NCBI RefSeq assembly: GCF_005047355.1
Contig: NZ_SUMC01000058.1
Span: 1 to 52,632 of the forward strand
Origin: Actinacidiphila oryziradicis
GTDB taxonomy: Bacteria; Actinomycetota; Actinomycetes; Streptomycetales; Streptomycetaceae
Direction of reading: 5' to 3'
Length of the DNA stretch: 52,632 nucleotides
Each line of letters begins with the position of its first letter. The first letter of the stretch is position 1. Shown here one piece after another: positions 15,779 through 24,551 of the stretch. A model generated the notes under the pieces. That model made no database searches. It saw only the letters and a program-made list of their open reading frames with translations, and was not told the DNA's origin. The position numbers and the translations under genes are program-made.

Positions 15779-16645
15779 GTGACCGCCTCCTTGCTGCTGT
15801 GCGCCGACCCGCTGCGCCCCACCCGCTGTGACCCGCACTTCACCCCGCAGGCCGCCGCCGCCCGACTCGCCGGGACAGCGGTGGCGCTGATCGACCATGA
15901 TGCCCTGCTCGCCGGCCGCGCCGACGAGGCCGTTCGCCGCGTGCCCCAGGACCTTGGGCCGGCGTGGTACCGGGGCTGGATGATCCCGGCGGCGGCCTAC
16001 GCGGACCTGGACACGGCCCTGGCCGCGCGCGGCACCCGCCTGCTCACCGACCCGCCGATGTACCGGACCGCGCATGAACTACCCGGCTGGTACGGCACGT
16101 TCGCCGACGTCACCCCGCCCAGCGCCTGGGTCGCCTGCGCCCCGCACGGAGCGCCCGCCCCCGGGGTACTGGCCGCAGTCGCCGCGAACCTTCCCGCCGG
16201 GCCCGGGATCGTCAAGGACTTCGTCAAGTCCCGCAAGCACGACTGGGACCAGGCCTGCTACCTGCCCGACCTCGCCGACACCACCGCCGTGCACCGCGTC
16301 GTCTCCCGCTTCGTCGAACTCCAGCAGGACACACTGGCGGGCGGCATCGTGCTGCGCGCCTTCGAACCGCTCCAGCGGGCGGCAGGCGAAGCCAGGGTGT
16401 GGTGGCTCGACGGCGAACCGGTGCTGACCACCGCCCACCCCGACACTCCGGACCTACGGCCGCAGCCCGCCCTCGACGGCATCAGGCTTCCGGTGAGCGC
16501 ACTGGGCTGCCGGTTCGTCACCACCGACCTCGCCCAGCGCACAGACGGCACCTGGCGGGTCATCGAGGTCGGCGACGGCCAGGTCAGCGACCTGCCCGCC
16601 GCAACCGACCCCACCACACTCATCACCCCGTTGCTCACGGTGTGA
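15779..16645 (+). CDS. ATP-grasp domain protein
   Basis: The 288-residue protein resembles the ATP-grasp (DUF4343-like) proteins common in Streptomyces. Recognisable segments are GPGIVKDFVKSRKHDWDQAC (nucleotide-binding lysine), a central ELQQDTLAGGIVLRAFE (hinge acid), GEARVWWLDGEPVLTTAHP, and the C-terminal TWRVIEVGDGQVSDLP (metal-binding E/D-GxQVSD). It starts at GTG 15779; the frame is open upstream but the residues there are not protein-like. Relatives form amide or ester bonds with ATP, sometimes in peptide modification. There is no partner gene nearby, so the substrate is unknown. Confidence 0.75.
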   Translation: MTASLLLCADPLRPTRCDPHFTPQAAAARLAGTAVALIDHDALLAGRADEAVRRVPQDLGPAWYRGWMIPAAAYADLDTALAARGTRLLTDPPMYRTAHELPGWYGTFADVTPPSAWVACAPHGAPAPGVLAAVAANLPAGPGIVKDFVKSRKHDWDQACYLPDLADTTAVHRVVSRFVELQQDTLAGGIVLRAFEPLQRAAGEARVWWLDGEPVLTTAHPDTPDLRPQPALDGIRLPVSALGCRFVTTDLAQRTDGTWRVIEVGDGQVSDLPAATDPTTLITPLLTV

Positions 16646-17050
16646 AGACCAACAGTCCGCACAAGCACTGGGCGGCTAGGAGAGGGAGGACTTGGACCTC
16701 GACGACGCACGTTGAGGTCGACACACGGTCGATGCGACAGACCCGGCGGGGGACCGCAGGCGGTATCGCCCCCTGGATGCGTGCCTGCCCGGTGGGTGTG
16801 CCGACACCGGGTAGAGGCGGGGGCTGCCGAGGACGGGGATGGCTTGCCGGAACAGTGCCGCGCGGTGGCCCCTGTGTGCGCGTGATCAGGCGCGCCGTCT
16901 CCGGCCGGGCTCATCGCGCGTATCGCATCGCGTGAGGTTGAGGCACGGATCGGGGAGCCGGATACGACCCCGGGTGTGTCCGTGGTGCGGGACGGTACGA
17001 GCGGTCTGCCTGCCGCTGGCGGCTGGCCGGTCGGCTCCAGGCCGGGCCTT
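16646..17050. other. Stretch without a recognisable gene
   Basis: Frames are open on both strands, but no domain, no consistent codon bias and no structured RNA is visible. One plus-strand segment near 16905-17030 (IARIASREVEARIGEP) has protein-like composition but no recognised family. Confidence 0.4.
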
Positions 17051-17416
17051 CTAGGAGGGGACTGCGGCGATTGCTTTGGCGTGCTCGGTGGCTGCTTCGC
17101 CGGTCTGCGGTCCCAGTTGGCCGAGGAGGGTGTGGAGGACGTCGTGGACGGTGGGGTCGACCACGGTGTAGTACATGAACGTTCCCTGCCGGCGGGCCTT
17201 GACGATGCCGGACAGGCGCAGTTTGGACAGGTGCTGGCTGACGGCGGTCGGGTTCGCGCCGACGATCTCGGCGAGACAGGCCACGTTCGACTCGCCCTGC
17301 GCCAGCGCGTAGAGCAGCCGCATCCGGGTGGGGTCGCTGAGAATGCGCAGAACATCACATGCCTGCTCGATGACCTCGGCCTCCGGCACGTGGAAACCTT
17401 CAATATCTGCATGCAT
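17051..17416 (-). CDS. ArsR/SmtB-family metal-responsive repressor
   Basis: The 121-residue winged-helix repressor contains ILSDPTRMRLLYAL, the alpha-3/recognition region VACLAEIVGANPTAVSQHL with SKLRLSGIVKARRQG, and a beta-hairpin FMYYTV. The C-terminal helix VDPTVHDVLHTLLGQLG and a later EH supply Asp and His at positions used by the alpha-5 metal sites of ArsR proteins; a Cys in alpha-3 may also bind metal. Start choice is open. ATG 17416 has no ribosome site and lies inside an operator-like site. GTG at 17392 has GAAGG 7 nt upstream and would give 113 residues. It probably controls itself and the metal ATPase operon on the same strand. Confidence 0.9.
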   Translation of the reverse strand: MHADIEGFHVPEAEVIEQACDVLRILSDPTRMRLLYALAQGESNVACLAEIVGANPTAVSQHLSKLRLSGIVKARRQGTFMYYTVVDPTVHDVLHTLLGQLGPQTGEAATEHAKAIAAVPS

Positions 17417-17424
17417 AGGAAGAT
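17405..17424. promoter_or_regulatory. ArsR-type operator at the repressor gene
   Basis: An imperfect palindrome ATCTGC-N8-GAAGAT spans the annotated ATG of the repressor gene. It matches 13 of 20 positions of the site at 20669-20688, including the half-site GAAG(A/G)T. Binding here would block the repressor's own transcription. Confidence 0.5.
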
Positions 17425-17583
17425 TGTAACACTCGGATCACGGCGGATGGCAGGGGGAGTCATCATGCGGGCGCCGCACCGGACAGGTGCGGTGCGGCAG
17501 CTGGGGTGCCTGCGGTGGGGGGATCGGCTCGGTCTTCCCGGCTTGCGGAGGGTGCGGGTGAGGGTAGCGACGAGGGGTGCCGG

Positions 17584-17769
17584 TCACCGTAGCGTTCGCG
17601 GAGTTCTCCGTCGTGGAATTCCACGACGCGGTGGCACAGGACCTGCAGGTAGGGCGCACAGCAGGCCGATGCGTCCGGCGGCGGTCCCGGTCAGCGACCG
17701 AGCGAGGGTGCGCCGCCGCATACGGCGCGCGGCGGCAGGCTCGACGCGGTCGGTTACGGTGCTGCTCAT
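17584..17769 (-). pseudogene. Small protein of unknown function, probably frameshifted
   Basis: An ATG at 17769 follows a strong ribosome site (GGGGGGATC). The protein MSSTVTDRVEPAAARRMRRR... runs 61 residues and ends in an arginine/proline-rich tail. From about 17650, another frame reads YLQVLCHRVVEFHDGELRE followed by RYGDRH, which looks more like real protein, so an indel is likely after AAGRIGLLCAL. I recognise no family. It sits between the ArsR repressor and the P-type ATPase on the same strand and may belong to that operon. Confidence 0.4.
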
Positions 17770-18020
17770 ATGATCCCCCCATCTGCGGTCCGCGCCGGCC
17801 GGTCCCGGCGCGCGGGACGGTCTGCGGTACATCTGGCCGTCGGGGCGGCGGGCCGGATGTTCCCCGGCGCGGGCCGACCGGCAGCGGCCGCTCCGGTGTC
17901 CGCGGGGCACCGAAGTCGGTCCGGCGTCGTCATGAGGTGCTCCGTACGCGGGGGTCGGCCCAGCCGCTGACGTGGGCGGTGCTGCCCCCGCCCCGGCATT
18001 GGGGCGAGGGCTGCGGCGGC

Positions 18021-20039
18021 TCACCGGGCGCCTCCGGCGGCGGGCTGCGGCATGCCGCGGCGCCAGGCGGTAACGCGTAGCAGCCGGAGCCCGTTGAGGC
18101 CGACGATGACCGTGGAGCCCTCGTGCCCGGCCACGCCCAGCGGCAGTGGCAGGTGACCGATCAGGTCCCACAGGATCAGGACCGTGATGAACACCGAAGC
18201 GATCACGAGGTTGGCGACCACGAAGCTGCGGGCCCGCCGGGACAGCGCCACCACGGCCGGGATCGTGGCCAGTTCGTCGCGCACCACGACCGCGTCGGCG
18301 GTCTCCAGCGCCAGGTCGGAACCGGCCAGGCCCATCGCCACGCCCATGTGGGCGGCGGCCAGCGCCGGGGCGTCGTTGACACCGTCGCCGACCACCAGGG
18401 TCTTGCGTCCGGCGGCTTCCAGTTCGCGGACCGCGGCGACCTTGTCCTGCGGCAGCAGCCCGGCCCGTACGTCCTGGATGCCGACCTCGGCGGCCAGGCG
18501 CTGCGCGGCGCGGGCGTTGTCCCCGGTGAGCAGCACCGGCGCGGCGCCGGTCAGCTCCCGGACCCGCGCCACCGTCTCGGCGGCGCCCGCCCGTAGCCGG
18601 TCGGCGATCCCCAAGACCGCGACCGGGGTGCCGTCGACGACCACGACCACCGCCGTACGCCCGGCTTCCTCCAACTCCGCCACGGCATGGGCCGCATCGC
18701 CCTCGGGGACGTGGTGGGCGGGGCTGCCGACCTGGACCACGTGCCCGTCGACCTTCGCGGTGACGCCCCGGCCCGGCGTGGAGGTGAACTCATCCACCCG
18801 GCCCGGCTCCACCCCCTGCTCCGTGGCCGCCGCCACGACGGCGCGCGCCAGCGGATGCTCCGAGCGGTGCTCAGCACCGGCCGCCAGCCGCAGCACCCGC
18901 TCCTCATCGAGCTCTGACTCCGGCAGAACCCGGACCTCGGCCACCCGCGGGGTGCCCTCGGTCAGAGTGCCGGTCTTGTCGAACGCCACCCGGTCGGTGG
19001 CGCCCACCTGCTCCATCACGACGGCCGACTTCACCAGCACACCGTGCCGCCCGGCATTGGCGATCGCCGACAACAGCGGCGGCATGGTGGCCAGCACCAC
19101 CGCGCACGGCGACGCCACGATCATGAACGTCATCGCCCGCAGCAGCGCCGCCTGCAAATCCTCACCGAAACCGAGGGGGATAAAGAACACCAGCAGCGTG
19201 GCGACCACGACACCGACGGAGTACCGCTGCTCGACCTTTTCGATGAACAACTGGGTGGGCGCCTTCGTGGCGCTCGCCTGTTCCACCAGCGCCACGATCC
19301 GCGCCACCACCGAGTCCGCCGCCGGCCGGTCCACCCGTACCCGCAGCGCACCCGCACCGTTCAGGGTCCCGGCGAACACCTCGTCACCGGTCAGTTTCGG
19401 CACCGGCATCGGCTCGCCGGTGATCGTCGCCTGGTCCACATCGCTGGCACCGTCGACGACCTCGCCGTCGGCACCGATCCGCTCACCCGGCCGTACCAGG
19501 ATCTCGTCGCCGACGACCAGCAGCGCGGTGTCCACGACCTCCTCGTCCCCGGAAGCACTCACCCGGACGGCCTGCTCGGGCGCGAGGTCCAGCAGGCCGC
19601 GCACCGAGTCCGCGGTCCGCTGCGTGGCGAACGCCTCCAACGCGCCCGAGGTGGCGAAGATGACGATCAGCAGGCCGCCGTCGAGCACCTGCCCGATCGC
19701 CGCCGCCCCGATCGCGGCCACCACCATCAACAGGTCGACGTCCAGGCTCTTCTCCCGCAGCGCCTCCCACCCCGCCCACGCCGGCTCCCAGCCGCCGGCC
19801 ACGTAGCAGGCCAGATACAGCGTCCACCACAGCCAGGCCGGTGCCCCGCCGAACTCCGCCGCGATCCCGAGGCCGAACAGCACGGTCGACGCGCTCGCCC
19901 ACCGCACCTCCGGCAGCGCCCACAGCCGGGTGCGGCGTGCGCGTACGACCGCCGCACGCGGGGCCGCGCCGTAGGCGGCGGCCGGAGGCGCGGTGGGCCG
20001 GGGTTCGGCCGTAGCCGTGGGGCCAGGGGTAGCCACCAT
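18021..20039 (-). CDS. P1B-type heavy-metal-transporting ATPase (P1B-4-like)
   Basis: The 672-residue cation pump has a transmembrane SPC metal motif (MIVASPCAVVLA), the actuator motif TGEP, the phosphorylation site DKTGTLTEG, the nucleotide-binding SEHPLA, TGDN and GDGVNDAP. A final helix carries GHEGSTVIVGLNGLRLL. SPC together with HEGxT, and no N-terminal heavy-metal domain, points to the P1B-4 group (CtpD, CoaT, CzcP), which export Co, Fe, Zn or related ions. ATG 20039 has GGAG at 8 nt; ATG 20045 is too close to it. A ferredoxin-like gene lies upstream. Confidence 0.95.
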   Translation of the reverse strand: MVATPGPTATAEPRPTAPPAAAYGAAPRAAVVRARRTRLWALPEVRWASASTVLFGLGIAAEFGGAPAWLWWTLYLACYVAGGWEPAWAGWEALREKSLDVDLLMVVAAIGAAAIGQVLDGGLLIVIFATSGALEAFATQRTADSVRGLLDLAPEQAVRVSASGDEEVVDTALLVVGDEILVRPGERIGADGEVVDGASDVDQATITGEPMPVPKLTGDEVFAGTLNGAGALRVRVDRPAADSVVARIVALVEQASATKAPTQLFIEKVEQRYSVGVVVATLLVFFIPLGFGEDLQAALLRAMTFMIVASPCAVVLATMPPLLSAIANAGRHGVLVKSAVVMEQVGATDRVAFDKTGTLTEGTPRVAEVRVLPESELDEERVLRLAAGAEHRSEHPLARAVVAAATEQGVEPGRVDEFTSTPGRGVTAKVDGHVVQVGSPAHHVPEGDAAHAVAELEEAGRTAVVVVVDGTPVAVLGIADRLRAGAAETVARVRELTGAAPVLLTGDNARAAQRLAAEVGIQDVRAGLLPQDKVAAVRELEAAGRKTLVVGDGVNDAPALAAAHMGVAMGLAGSDLALETADAVVVRDELATIPAVVALSRRARSFVVANLVIASVFITVLILWDLIGHLPLPLGVAGHEGSTVIVGLNGLRLLRVTAWRRGMPQPAAGGAR

Positions 20040-20190
20040 TGTCATCACTCCAAGCGTCGTACGTATGAAAATCGGGACTCGCGGCCGGCCCGAGTACTCG
20101 ACCTGGCGTCGACGACCTGGGCAGGGCGCAGGTCGGCTGCCGGCGCCGATGCCCGCAGCAACCCGGATGAGGAACCGGGCTAGGACTGTG

Positions 20191-20664
20191 TTATTGCGCG
20201 ACGTCGGGTTCGTCCGCCGCCTGCGCGCGCTCCAGCGCCGGGCGGAGCGCCGGGCACACCAGGCTCTCCTCCTCGCCGCGTTCGTGACGGACCGCGATCG
20301 GCGGACGGGGCGGGCGCTTGGTGAACACCATGGGAGCCAGGCGTGCCGGAAGGTCATCCACCGCGCCGCGCCGAAGCCAGTCGCCCAGCACGGCCACGTC
20401 CAGTGGGGCGTTGAGCGGACCCAGCCAGATGACCTCCGCACCGGCAGGCTGCCGCCGGCGTACCGCCACGACGTCGGAGCGCTCGCACTCATCGAGGCAG
20501 TTCACGACCCGTACCACCCCGCACCGCGAACTCTCCACCGCGTGGGTGAGCACGGTGAGGGTGCCGTCGTGGTCGACGTCCGGATGTTTGACGCTGCTGC
20601 CGCAGCAGCAGCCACGGCAGACCGTCACCGTCACATGTCTGGTAGGCACCCCGTCACCATACAT
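20191..20664 (-). CDS. Thioredoxin-like 2Fe-2S ferredoxin domain protein
   Basis: The 157-residue protein begins VTVTVCRGCCCGSSVKHPD and continues with RCGVVRVVNCLDECERSDVV. The cysteines (CRGCCCG, then NCLDEC) fit the thioredoxin-like [2Fe-2S] ferredoxin fold found in small actinobacterial ferredoxins. The C-terminal half (ADEPDVAQ end) is hydrophilic. It lies upstream of the P-type ATPase with a 151-nt gap, suggesting one metal-response unit. The start at 20664 is abutted by an operator-like inverted repeat, so repressor binding would block transcription at the promoter or start. It could sense or buffer metal or redox; the function is not known. Confidence 0.75.
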   Translation of the reverse strand: MYGDGVPTRHVTVTVCRGCCCGSSVKHPDVDHDGTLTVLTHAVESSRCGVVRVVNCLDECERSDVVAVRRRQPAGAEVIWLGPLNAPLDVAVLGDWLRRGAVDDLPARLAPMVFTKRPPRPPIAVRHERGEEESLVCPALRPALERAQAADEPDVAQ

Positions 20665-20666
20665 GC

Positions 20667-20690
20667 CTATCTTCGTTTATGCGAAGGTAG
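20667..20690. promoter_or_regulatory. Operator-like inverted repeat upstream of the ferredoxin-ATPase operon
   Basis: CTATCTTCG (20667-20675) and CGAAGGTAG (20682-20690) form a 9-bp inverted repeat with one mismatch around TTTATG. The core ATCTTC-N8-GAAGGT matches the site at the repressor start (17405-17424). It ends 2 nt before the ferredoxin ATG. Confidence 0.6.
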
Positions 20691-20884
20691 ATGAACGGTG
20701 AGGTTCACGGTTGGCATCGTGGCTGCTGCTGGTGTTCTGGGCGGCCGCGACAGCGCCAGCGGTATGCCGCACCAGGTCGGCGCGAGCGGCGAGCCGGCGA
20801 GACCCAGGGGACGATCACCACGTGGGGATCATGCGCCCCGGCAGGCACGGAACCCTATCCGCGCCAATGTAACCGTGGCTGAAT

Positions 20885-20899
20885 AAGCGTTCCGCTTAC
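20885..20899. promoter_or_regulatory. Short perfect inverted repeat before an ABC ATPase remnant
   Basis: TAAGCG, TTC, CGCTTA: a perfect 6-3-6 palindrome just upstream of a GGAGG ribosome site and an ATG at 20916. It could be an operator of the former ABC gene. Confidence 0.3.
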
Positions 20900-20915
20900 G
20901 GAGGTCGGCGACCCG

Positions 20916-21115
20916 ATGCAGACCGGCGCACCCTCGGTGGTCGCCCTGGAACAGGTGACCGTGCCGCGCAGCGGCTCCGTGCTCTTGGACGCCGTTACCT
21001 GCCGGATCCCCGCGGGCGCGTACCGCTCTGGTCGGGCCGTCGGGGGAGGGCAAGCCCACCCGAGCGTCAGCCGTGGTGATCTTCGATGAGCCCACGGCGT
21101 CGCTGAACGTGGCCC
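20916..21115 (+). pseudogene. ABC transporter ATP-binding protein, internally deleted
   Basis: After a good GGAGG site the protein starts MQTGAPSVVALEQVTVPR and LLDAVTCRIPAGA, the usual N-terminal strands of an ABC ATPase. A degraded Walker A follows in a shifted frame (LVGPSGEGKPT), and then Walker B appears almost at once (VVIFDEPTASLN). About 100 residues, including the LSGGQ signature, are missing. It is clearly non-functional. Confidence 0.7.
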
Positions 21116-21451
21116 GAGCGACGTACAACGTGCCCAGCGCCTCGATGATGGACAGGCCGATCGGCTGGCCGTCGACGAACTACTCACCCGACTCTGTGCC
21201 GCTCGAAAAGTCATGGCAGCAGTGGACCGGGTGTGGTTGGTCCACCGGGACTCACGTCCGCGTGATCATGTCCTTGCTGTACAAGACGGCCCGGAGGCTG
21301 CTGTCCTTTCCATGGGTGTTCGCGGAGGAGGTCTTCCGCTACGGGCGCGGGGACGACGCCGGCCAGGCCGAGGCCGTTGCCTACGGCCGGCCTGTCGGCG
21401 TGCCCGACTACCAACTCGACCGGCAGGATTGACCACCGGGTGCGGTAGCCG
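21116..21451. other. Stretch without a recognisable gene
   Basis: The frame downstream of the ABC remnant stays open to 21432, but the residues do not continue an ABC ATPase. One segment (MSLLYKTARRLLSFP, from 21268) is faintly like the N-terminus of some IS transposases; this is not enough to call. Confidence 0.4.
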
Positions 21452-22258
21452 TCAGGCTCGGCTTCGGTCCGCGGCGGCCGGTCGGCCGGCTGGGGTGCGG
21501 ACCAGCAGGAACGCCGAGCGCCGGCGCAGGGTGAAGCCGATTGACTCGTAGAGGCGGATGGCGCCGGTGTTGGCGGCGGAGGCGTGCATGAACGGGGTGT
21601 CACCGCGGTCTCGGATGCCCGCAGCGACGGCGCGGACCAGCCGGGTGGCGAGGCCCTGGCTCCGGTGGTCAGGGTCGGTGCAGACGGCGCTGATCTCGGT
21701 CCACCCGGGCGGGTGGAGGCGTTCGCCGGCCATGGCGATGAGCCGGCCGTCGCGCCGGATGCCGAGGTAGGTGCCGAGTTCGATGGTGCGGGGCAGGAAG
21801 GGGCCCGGTTTGGTGCGGGCGATCAGGTCCAGGATCTCGGGAACGTCGCCTGGGGTGAGGCGGACCGCTTCGGGGTCGGGTTCGGCGCGCAGGGCCGTGT
21901 CGACCAGTTGGACGCCCTGTCCTTTCTCGACGGTCTCCCAACCGTCGGGGAGTTCCGTCGCGCCGCTGACCGGGGTGAGGGTATCCGGTCCGACGAGGGT
22001 GACGAGGTCGTCCCAAGCGCGGGGATCGGCCGAATCGGCGAGGGCGGTGAACGGGGAGACGTCCGTGGGATAACGGGCGGCGAGGCCGACACGCTCGGCG
22101 AACCGGGAGTGCGGACCGGTGAGAGCGGCCCAGGCCGGGTTGTCGAGGATGTGCGGCGCGCCGGCGGTGCCCTGGGTCTGGGTCTGAGGCTGAGGCTCAG
22201 GGAGCGGCTGGTGCTGGGGCGGGTGGACGCTGGTGGACATGGTGGTGCGGATCTCCAT
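21452..22258 (-). CDS. GNAT-family N-acetyltransferase
   Basis: The 268-residue protein has its GNAT domain in the C-terminal half: EAVRLTPGDVPEILDLI, then MAGERLHPPGWTEISAVCTD, the acetyl-CoA loop HRSQGLATRLVRAVAAG, and NTGAIRLYESIGFTLRRR. The N-terminal half (FAERVGLAARYPTDVSPF) is the extra domain of FR47-like members. ATG 22258 lies 22 nt below the oxidase stop; ATG 22240 is an alternative. It is the last gene of the riboswitch-controlled ABC operon. By analogy with Bacillus YxeL/SnaA in S-(2-succino)cysteine use, it may acetylate an imported sulfur amino acid before oxygenation (inference). Confidence 0.85.
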   Translation of the reverse strand: MEIRTTMSTSVHPPQHQPLPEPQPQTQTQGTAGAPHILDNPAWAALTGPHSRFAERVGLAARYPTDVSPFTALADSADPRAWDDLVTLVGPDTLTPVSGATELPDGWETVEKGQGVQLVDTALRAEPDPEAVRLTPGDVPEILDLIARTKPGPFLPRTIELGTYLGIRRDGRLIAMAGERLHPPGWTEISAVCTDPDHRSQGLATRLVRAVAAGIRDRGDTPFMHASAANTGAIRLYESIGFTLRRRSAFLLVRTPAGRPAAADRSRA

Positions 22259-22280
22259 CCGTGGGGTTCCGGGTTGGGGG

Positions 22281-23387
22281 TCAGCTTGCGCGTGGCGGCC
22301 CGAGTGCGAACCGACTGGGCGCCGAGGCGCCGCCGACGAGGTCGGCGGCGAGTGCCCCGATGACCGAGGCGAACTTGAAACCGTGTCCGGAGAAGCCGGC
22401 CAGTACGGTCAGGGGCCCCGCACGGTCGATGACGAAGTTGTGGTCGGGGGTGGTGGTGTACAGGCAAGTGGTCGCTGCCGGGGCCGTGTGGTCGACGCCG
22501 GGCAGCCAGCGGGAGGCGTACTGCTGGACCCGGCCGAGCGCACGGGGGTCGGCGGTCCGGTCCCGGTGGTCCGGATCGACGACAGGCCCGACACCGTGGA
22601 AGCCGACTTTGACGCCGTCGTCGCTGCCGAGTCCGTAGATTCCGCCGCTGTCGGCCGGGAGCCCGGCCCCGGGGTGGTGGATGAAACTCGGCCAGCCGAG
22701 GGCGTCCGGTGCCGGGAAGTGCACGGGCTGCTCCTGGGTGACCCGCATCGGCGGCAGGCCGGGTACGAGTCCGGACAGCCGGCTCGGTGCCCAGCCGCCG
22801 ACCGCGACGACGACCGCGTCGGCGATGACCGCTTCCTCGCCCTCGGTCACGACCTCGGCGCGCTCGCCGCGCACCGACAGCCGGGTCACCTTGACGCCGT
22901 GCCGGATGCGGGCGCCGCCCTGCCGGGCGGCCTGCTGGAACGCCGCGACCGCGTGATCGGCGTGCAGCCTGCCGGCCTCGGGGTGGAACAGCGCGGTCGT
23001 GTCGGCCCTCAGCCCCGGCCAGCGCTCGGCGGCCTGCGGCGGGGTGAGGAGTTCCGACGGCCGGCCGGCCGCGCGCAGGGCGTCGTGGAGCGCCGAGGTC
23101 GCGGTGGCCGGACCGTGGTCCAGGGCGCCGGTCCGTTCCAGCACCCGTCGTCCGGTCTCCTCCTCAAGGCGATGCCACAGCGGCAGGGCCCGCACCGCCA
23201 GGGAGATGTAGAACGGATCGGGGTAGGCCAGCCGGAAGATCCGCGAGCTGCCGTGCGAGCTGCCCCGGTCGTGACCGGGCGGGAACTGCTCGAAGACGGT
23301 CACCTGTTCGCCGCGTGAGGCCAGGTGCCAGGCGGCGGAGGAACCCATGACCCCGCCTCCGACGACAACGATGTGACGTGACGGCAC
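22281..23387 (-). CDS. FAD-dependent amine oxidase, sarcosine oxidase/SolA family
   Basis: The 368-residue flavoenzyme starts with a dinucleotide-binding motif (VVVGGGVMGSSAAWHLA) and the SHGSSRIFRLAY segment typical of monomeric sarcosine and N-methyltryptophan oxidases. A Cys in AATTCLYTTTPDHNFVID aligns with the residue that binds FAD covalently in that family, and GFSGHGFKFAS closes the active site. The family oxidises secondary amines, giving aldehyde, primary amine and H2O2. It starts at GTG 23387 after GAGAGGA. Its place between an amino-acid ABC transporter and a GNAT enzyme suggests it acts on an imported N-substituted amino acid. Confidence 0.9.
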   Translation of the reverse strand: MPSRHIVVVGGGVMGSSAAWHLASRGEQVTVFEQFPPGHDRGSSHGSSRIFRLAYPDPFYISLAVRALPLWHRLEEETGRRVLERTGALDHGPATATSALHDALRAAGRPSELLTPPQAAERWPGLRADTTALFHPEAGRLHADHAVAAFQQAARQGGARIRHGVKVTRLSVRGERAEVVTEGEEAVIADAVVVAVGGWAPSRLSGLVPGLPPMRVTQEQPVHFPAPDALGWPSFIHHPGAGLPADSGGIYGLGSDDGVKVGFHGVGPVVDPDHRDRTADPRALGRVQQYASRWLPGVDHTAPAATTCLYTTTPDHNFVIDRAGPLTVLAGFSGHGFKFASVIGALAADLVGGASAPSRFALGPPRAS

Positions 23388-23444
23388 GGGGGCGGAGTCC
23401 TCTCAATGCGGCGGACGGGGATGTGACGGGTTATCAGGAGGTGA

Positions 23445-24476
23445 TCAGGAGTTGGTGATGGGCAGGCCGGGCGGGTTGACCTGAGAGGTGCTGACGGCCT
23501 CGTTGGACAGGTTCCAGGCGGCCAGCCACTTCGCGTACTGACCGTTCTTGATCAGGTAGTTGATGGCGTCGGCGACCGGCTTGGCCAGCCCACTGCCCTT
23601 CTTCGAGGTGGCGGCGATGAGTCCCTGCAGGGATGCGCCCGCGCCGGAGAACTTGCCGGCGTTGCGGGTCGGGTTGGTCGTCTTGGCGTCCTGTGTGACG
23701 TGGTAAGCGATGCCGGGGTTGGGGCCGAAATACGCGTCGATCTTCCCGCTGGACAGCGCCAGGTAGACACCGTTGTTGTCCGGGTAGTACTTGACGGTCA
23801 GCTTCTTGCCCTCGGCCTTGAGCTTCGTCTGCCATTCGAGCAGGATCTTCTCCTGGTTGGTACCGGCGCTCACCGCGACCGTCTTGCCCGCCAGGTTCTC
23901 GTAGTCGCCGTTGAAGTTCCAGGTGCTGGACTTCGGGACCGCGAACGCCAGGTTGTCCTGCCGGTAGGAGGCGAACTCGTACTTCTTCTTGCGCTCCTCG
24001 GTGTCGGTGATGTTCGAGAAGCCGACGTCGGTCTTGCCACTGTCGATGCCGACGAAGAGGTTCTCCCAGGTCGAGTTTGTCACCACCGGCTTGAGCCCGA
24101 GGACGGCGGCGACCAGGCGGCCGAAGTCGGGTTCCGCACCGGTAAGGGTCTTCTGGTCGCTGCCGATGTAGGCCAGCGGCGGGAAGCCGGCGGGCAGGGC
24201 GCCGACGCCGATGACCAGCTCGCCGCTCTTGGCCACCGACGCCGGAAGCTCGGCGTTGATGGACGCCACCTCGGAGACCTTGAGGTCGGTCTGCTGGGCG
24301 GCACCGTTGGACAGAGCGCCGACGGTCACGGTCCCGGTCGCCGGCGCGTTGCCGGCGGAGGAGGTGGACGAGCCGCTGTTGCTTCCGCAGGCGGCGAGCC
24401 CGGCGGCGAGGGCGGTAACGGCGGTGCCGGTGATGAGGCTGCGGGTGAGTCTGCTGCGGAAACGGGTGCCGGGCAT
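23445..24476 (-). CDS. ABC transporter substrate-binding lipoprotein, amino-acid type
   Basis: The 343-residue exported protein has a basic N-terminus, a hydrophobic stretch and a lipobox ending LAAC at Cys30. A Gly/Ser-rich linker follows, then a family-3 solute-binding domain: GELVIGVGALPAGFPPLAYI, EPDFGRLVAAVLG, WENLFVGIDSGKTDVGFSNI, ERKKKYEFASY, TVAVSAGTNQE and LSSGKIDAYFGPN. This family binds polar amino acids or opines. The permease and ATPase genes are immediately upstream, and the operon starts with a SAM-type riboswitch and a Cys leader, so a sulfur-containing amino acid is the likely ligand (inference). Confidence 0.92.
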   Translation of the reverse strand: MPGTRFRSRLTRSLITGTAVTALAAGLAACGSNSGSSTSSAGNAPATGTVTVGALSNGAAQQTDLKVSEVASINAELPASVAKSGELVIGVGALPAGFPPLAYIGSDQKTLTGAEPDFGRLVAAVLGLKPVVTNSTWENLFVGIDSGKTDVGFSNITDTEERKKKYEFASYRQDNLAFAVPKSSTWNFNGDYENLAGKTVAVSAGTNQEKILLEWQTKLKAEGKKLTVKYYPDNNGVYLALSSGKIDAYFGPNPGIAYHVTQDAKTTNPTRNAGKFSGAGASLQGLIAATSKKGSGLAKPVADAINYLIKNGQYAKWLAAWNLSNEAVSTSQVNPPGLPITNS

Positions 24477-24551
24477 GGCTGTGTCCTTGTTCGGTGGTGT
24501 GGGTGGTGCGGGGGGCCAGGCGGGGACAACTCATACAACGGGGAGACTGGG

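Noticed and set aside
21268..21432. IS transposase N-terminus (MSLLYKTARRLLSFP)
   Set aside because: Only about 15 residues are similar, with no continuation; too weak.
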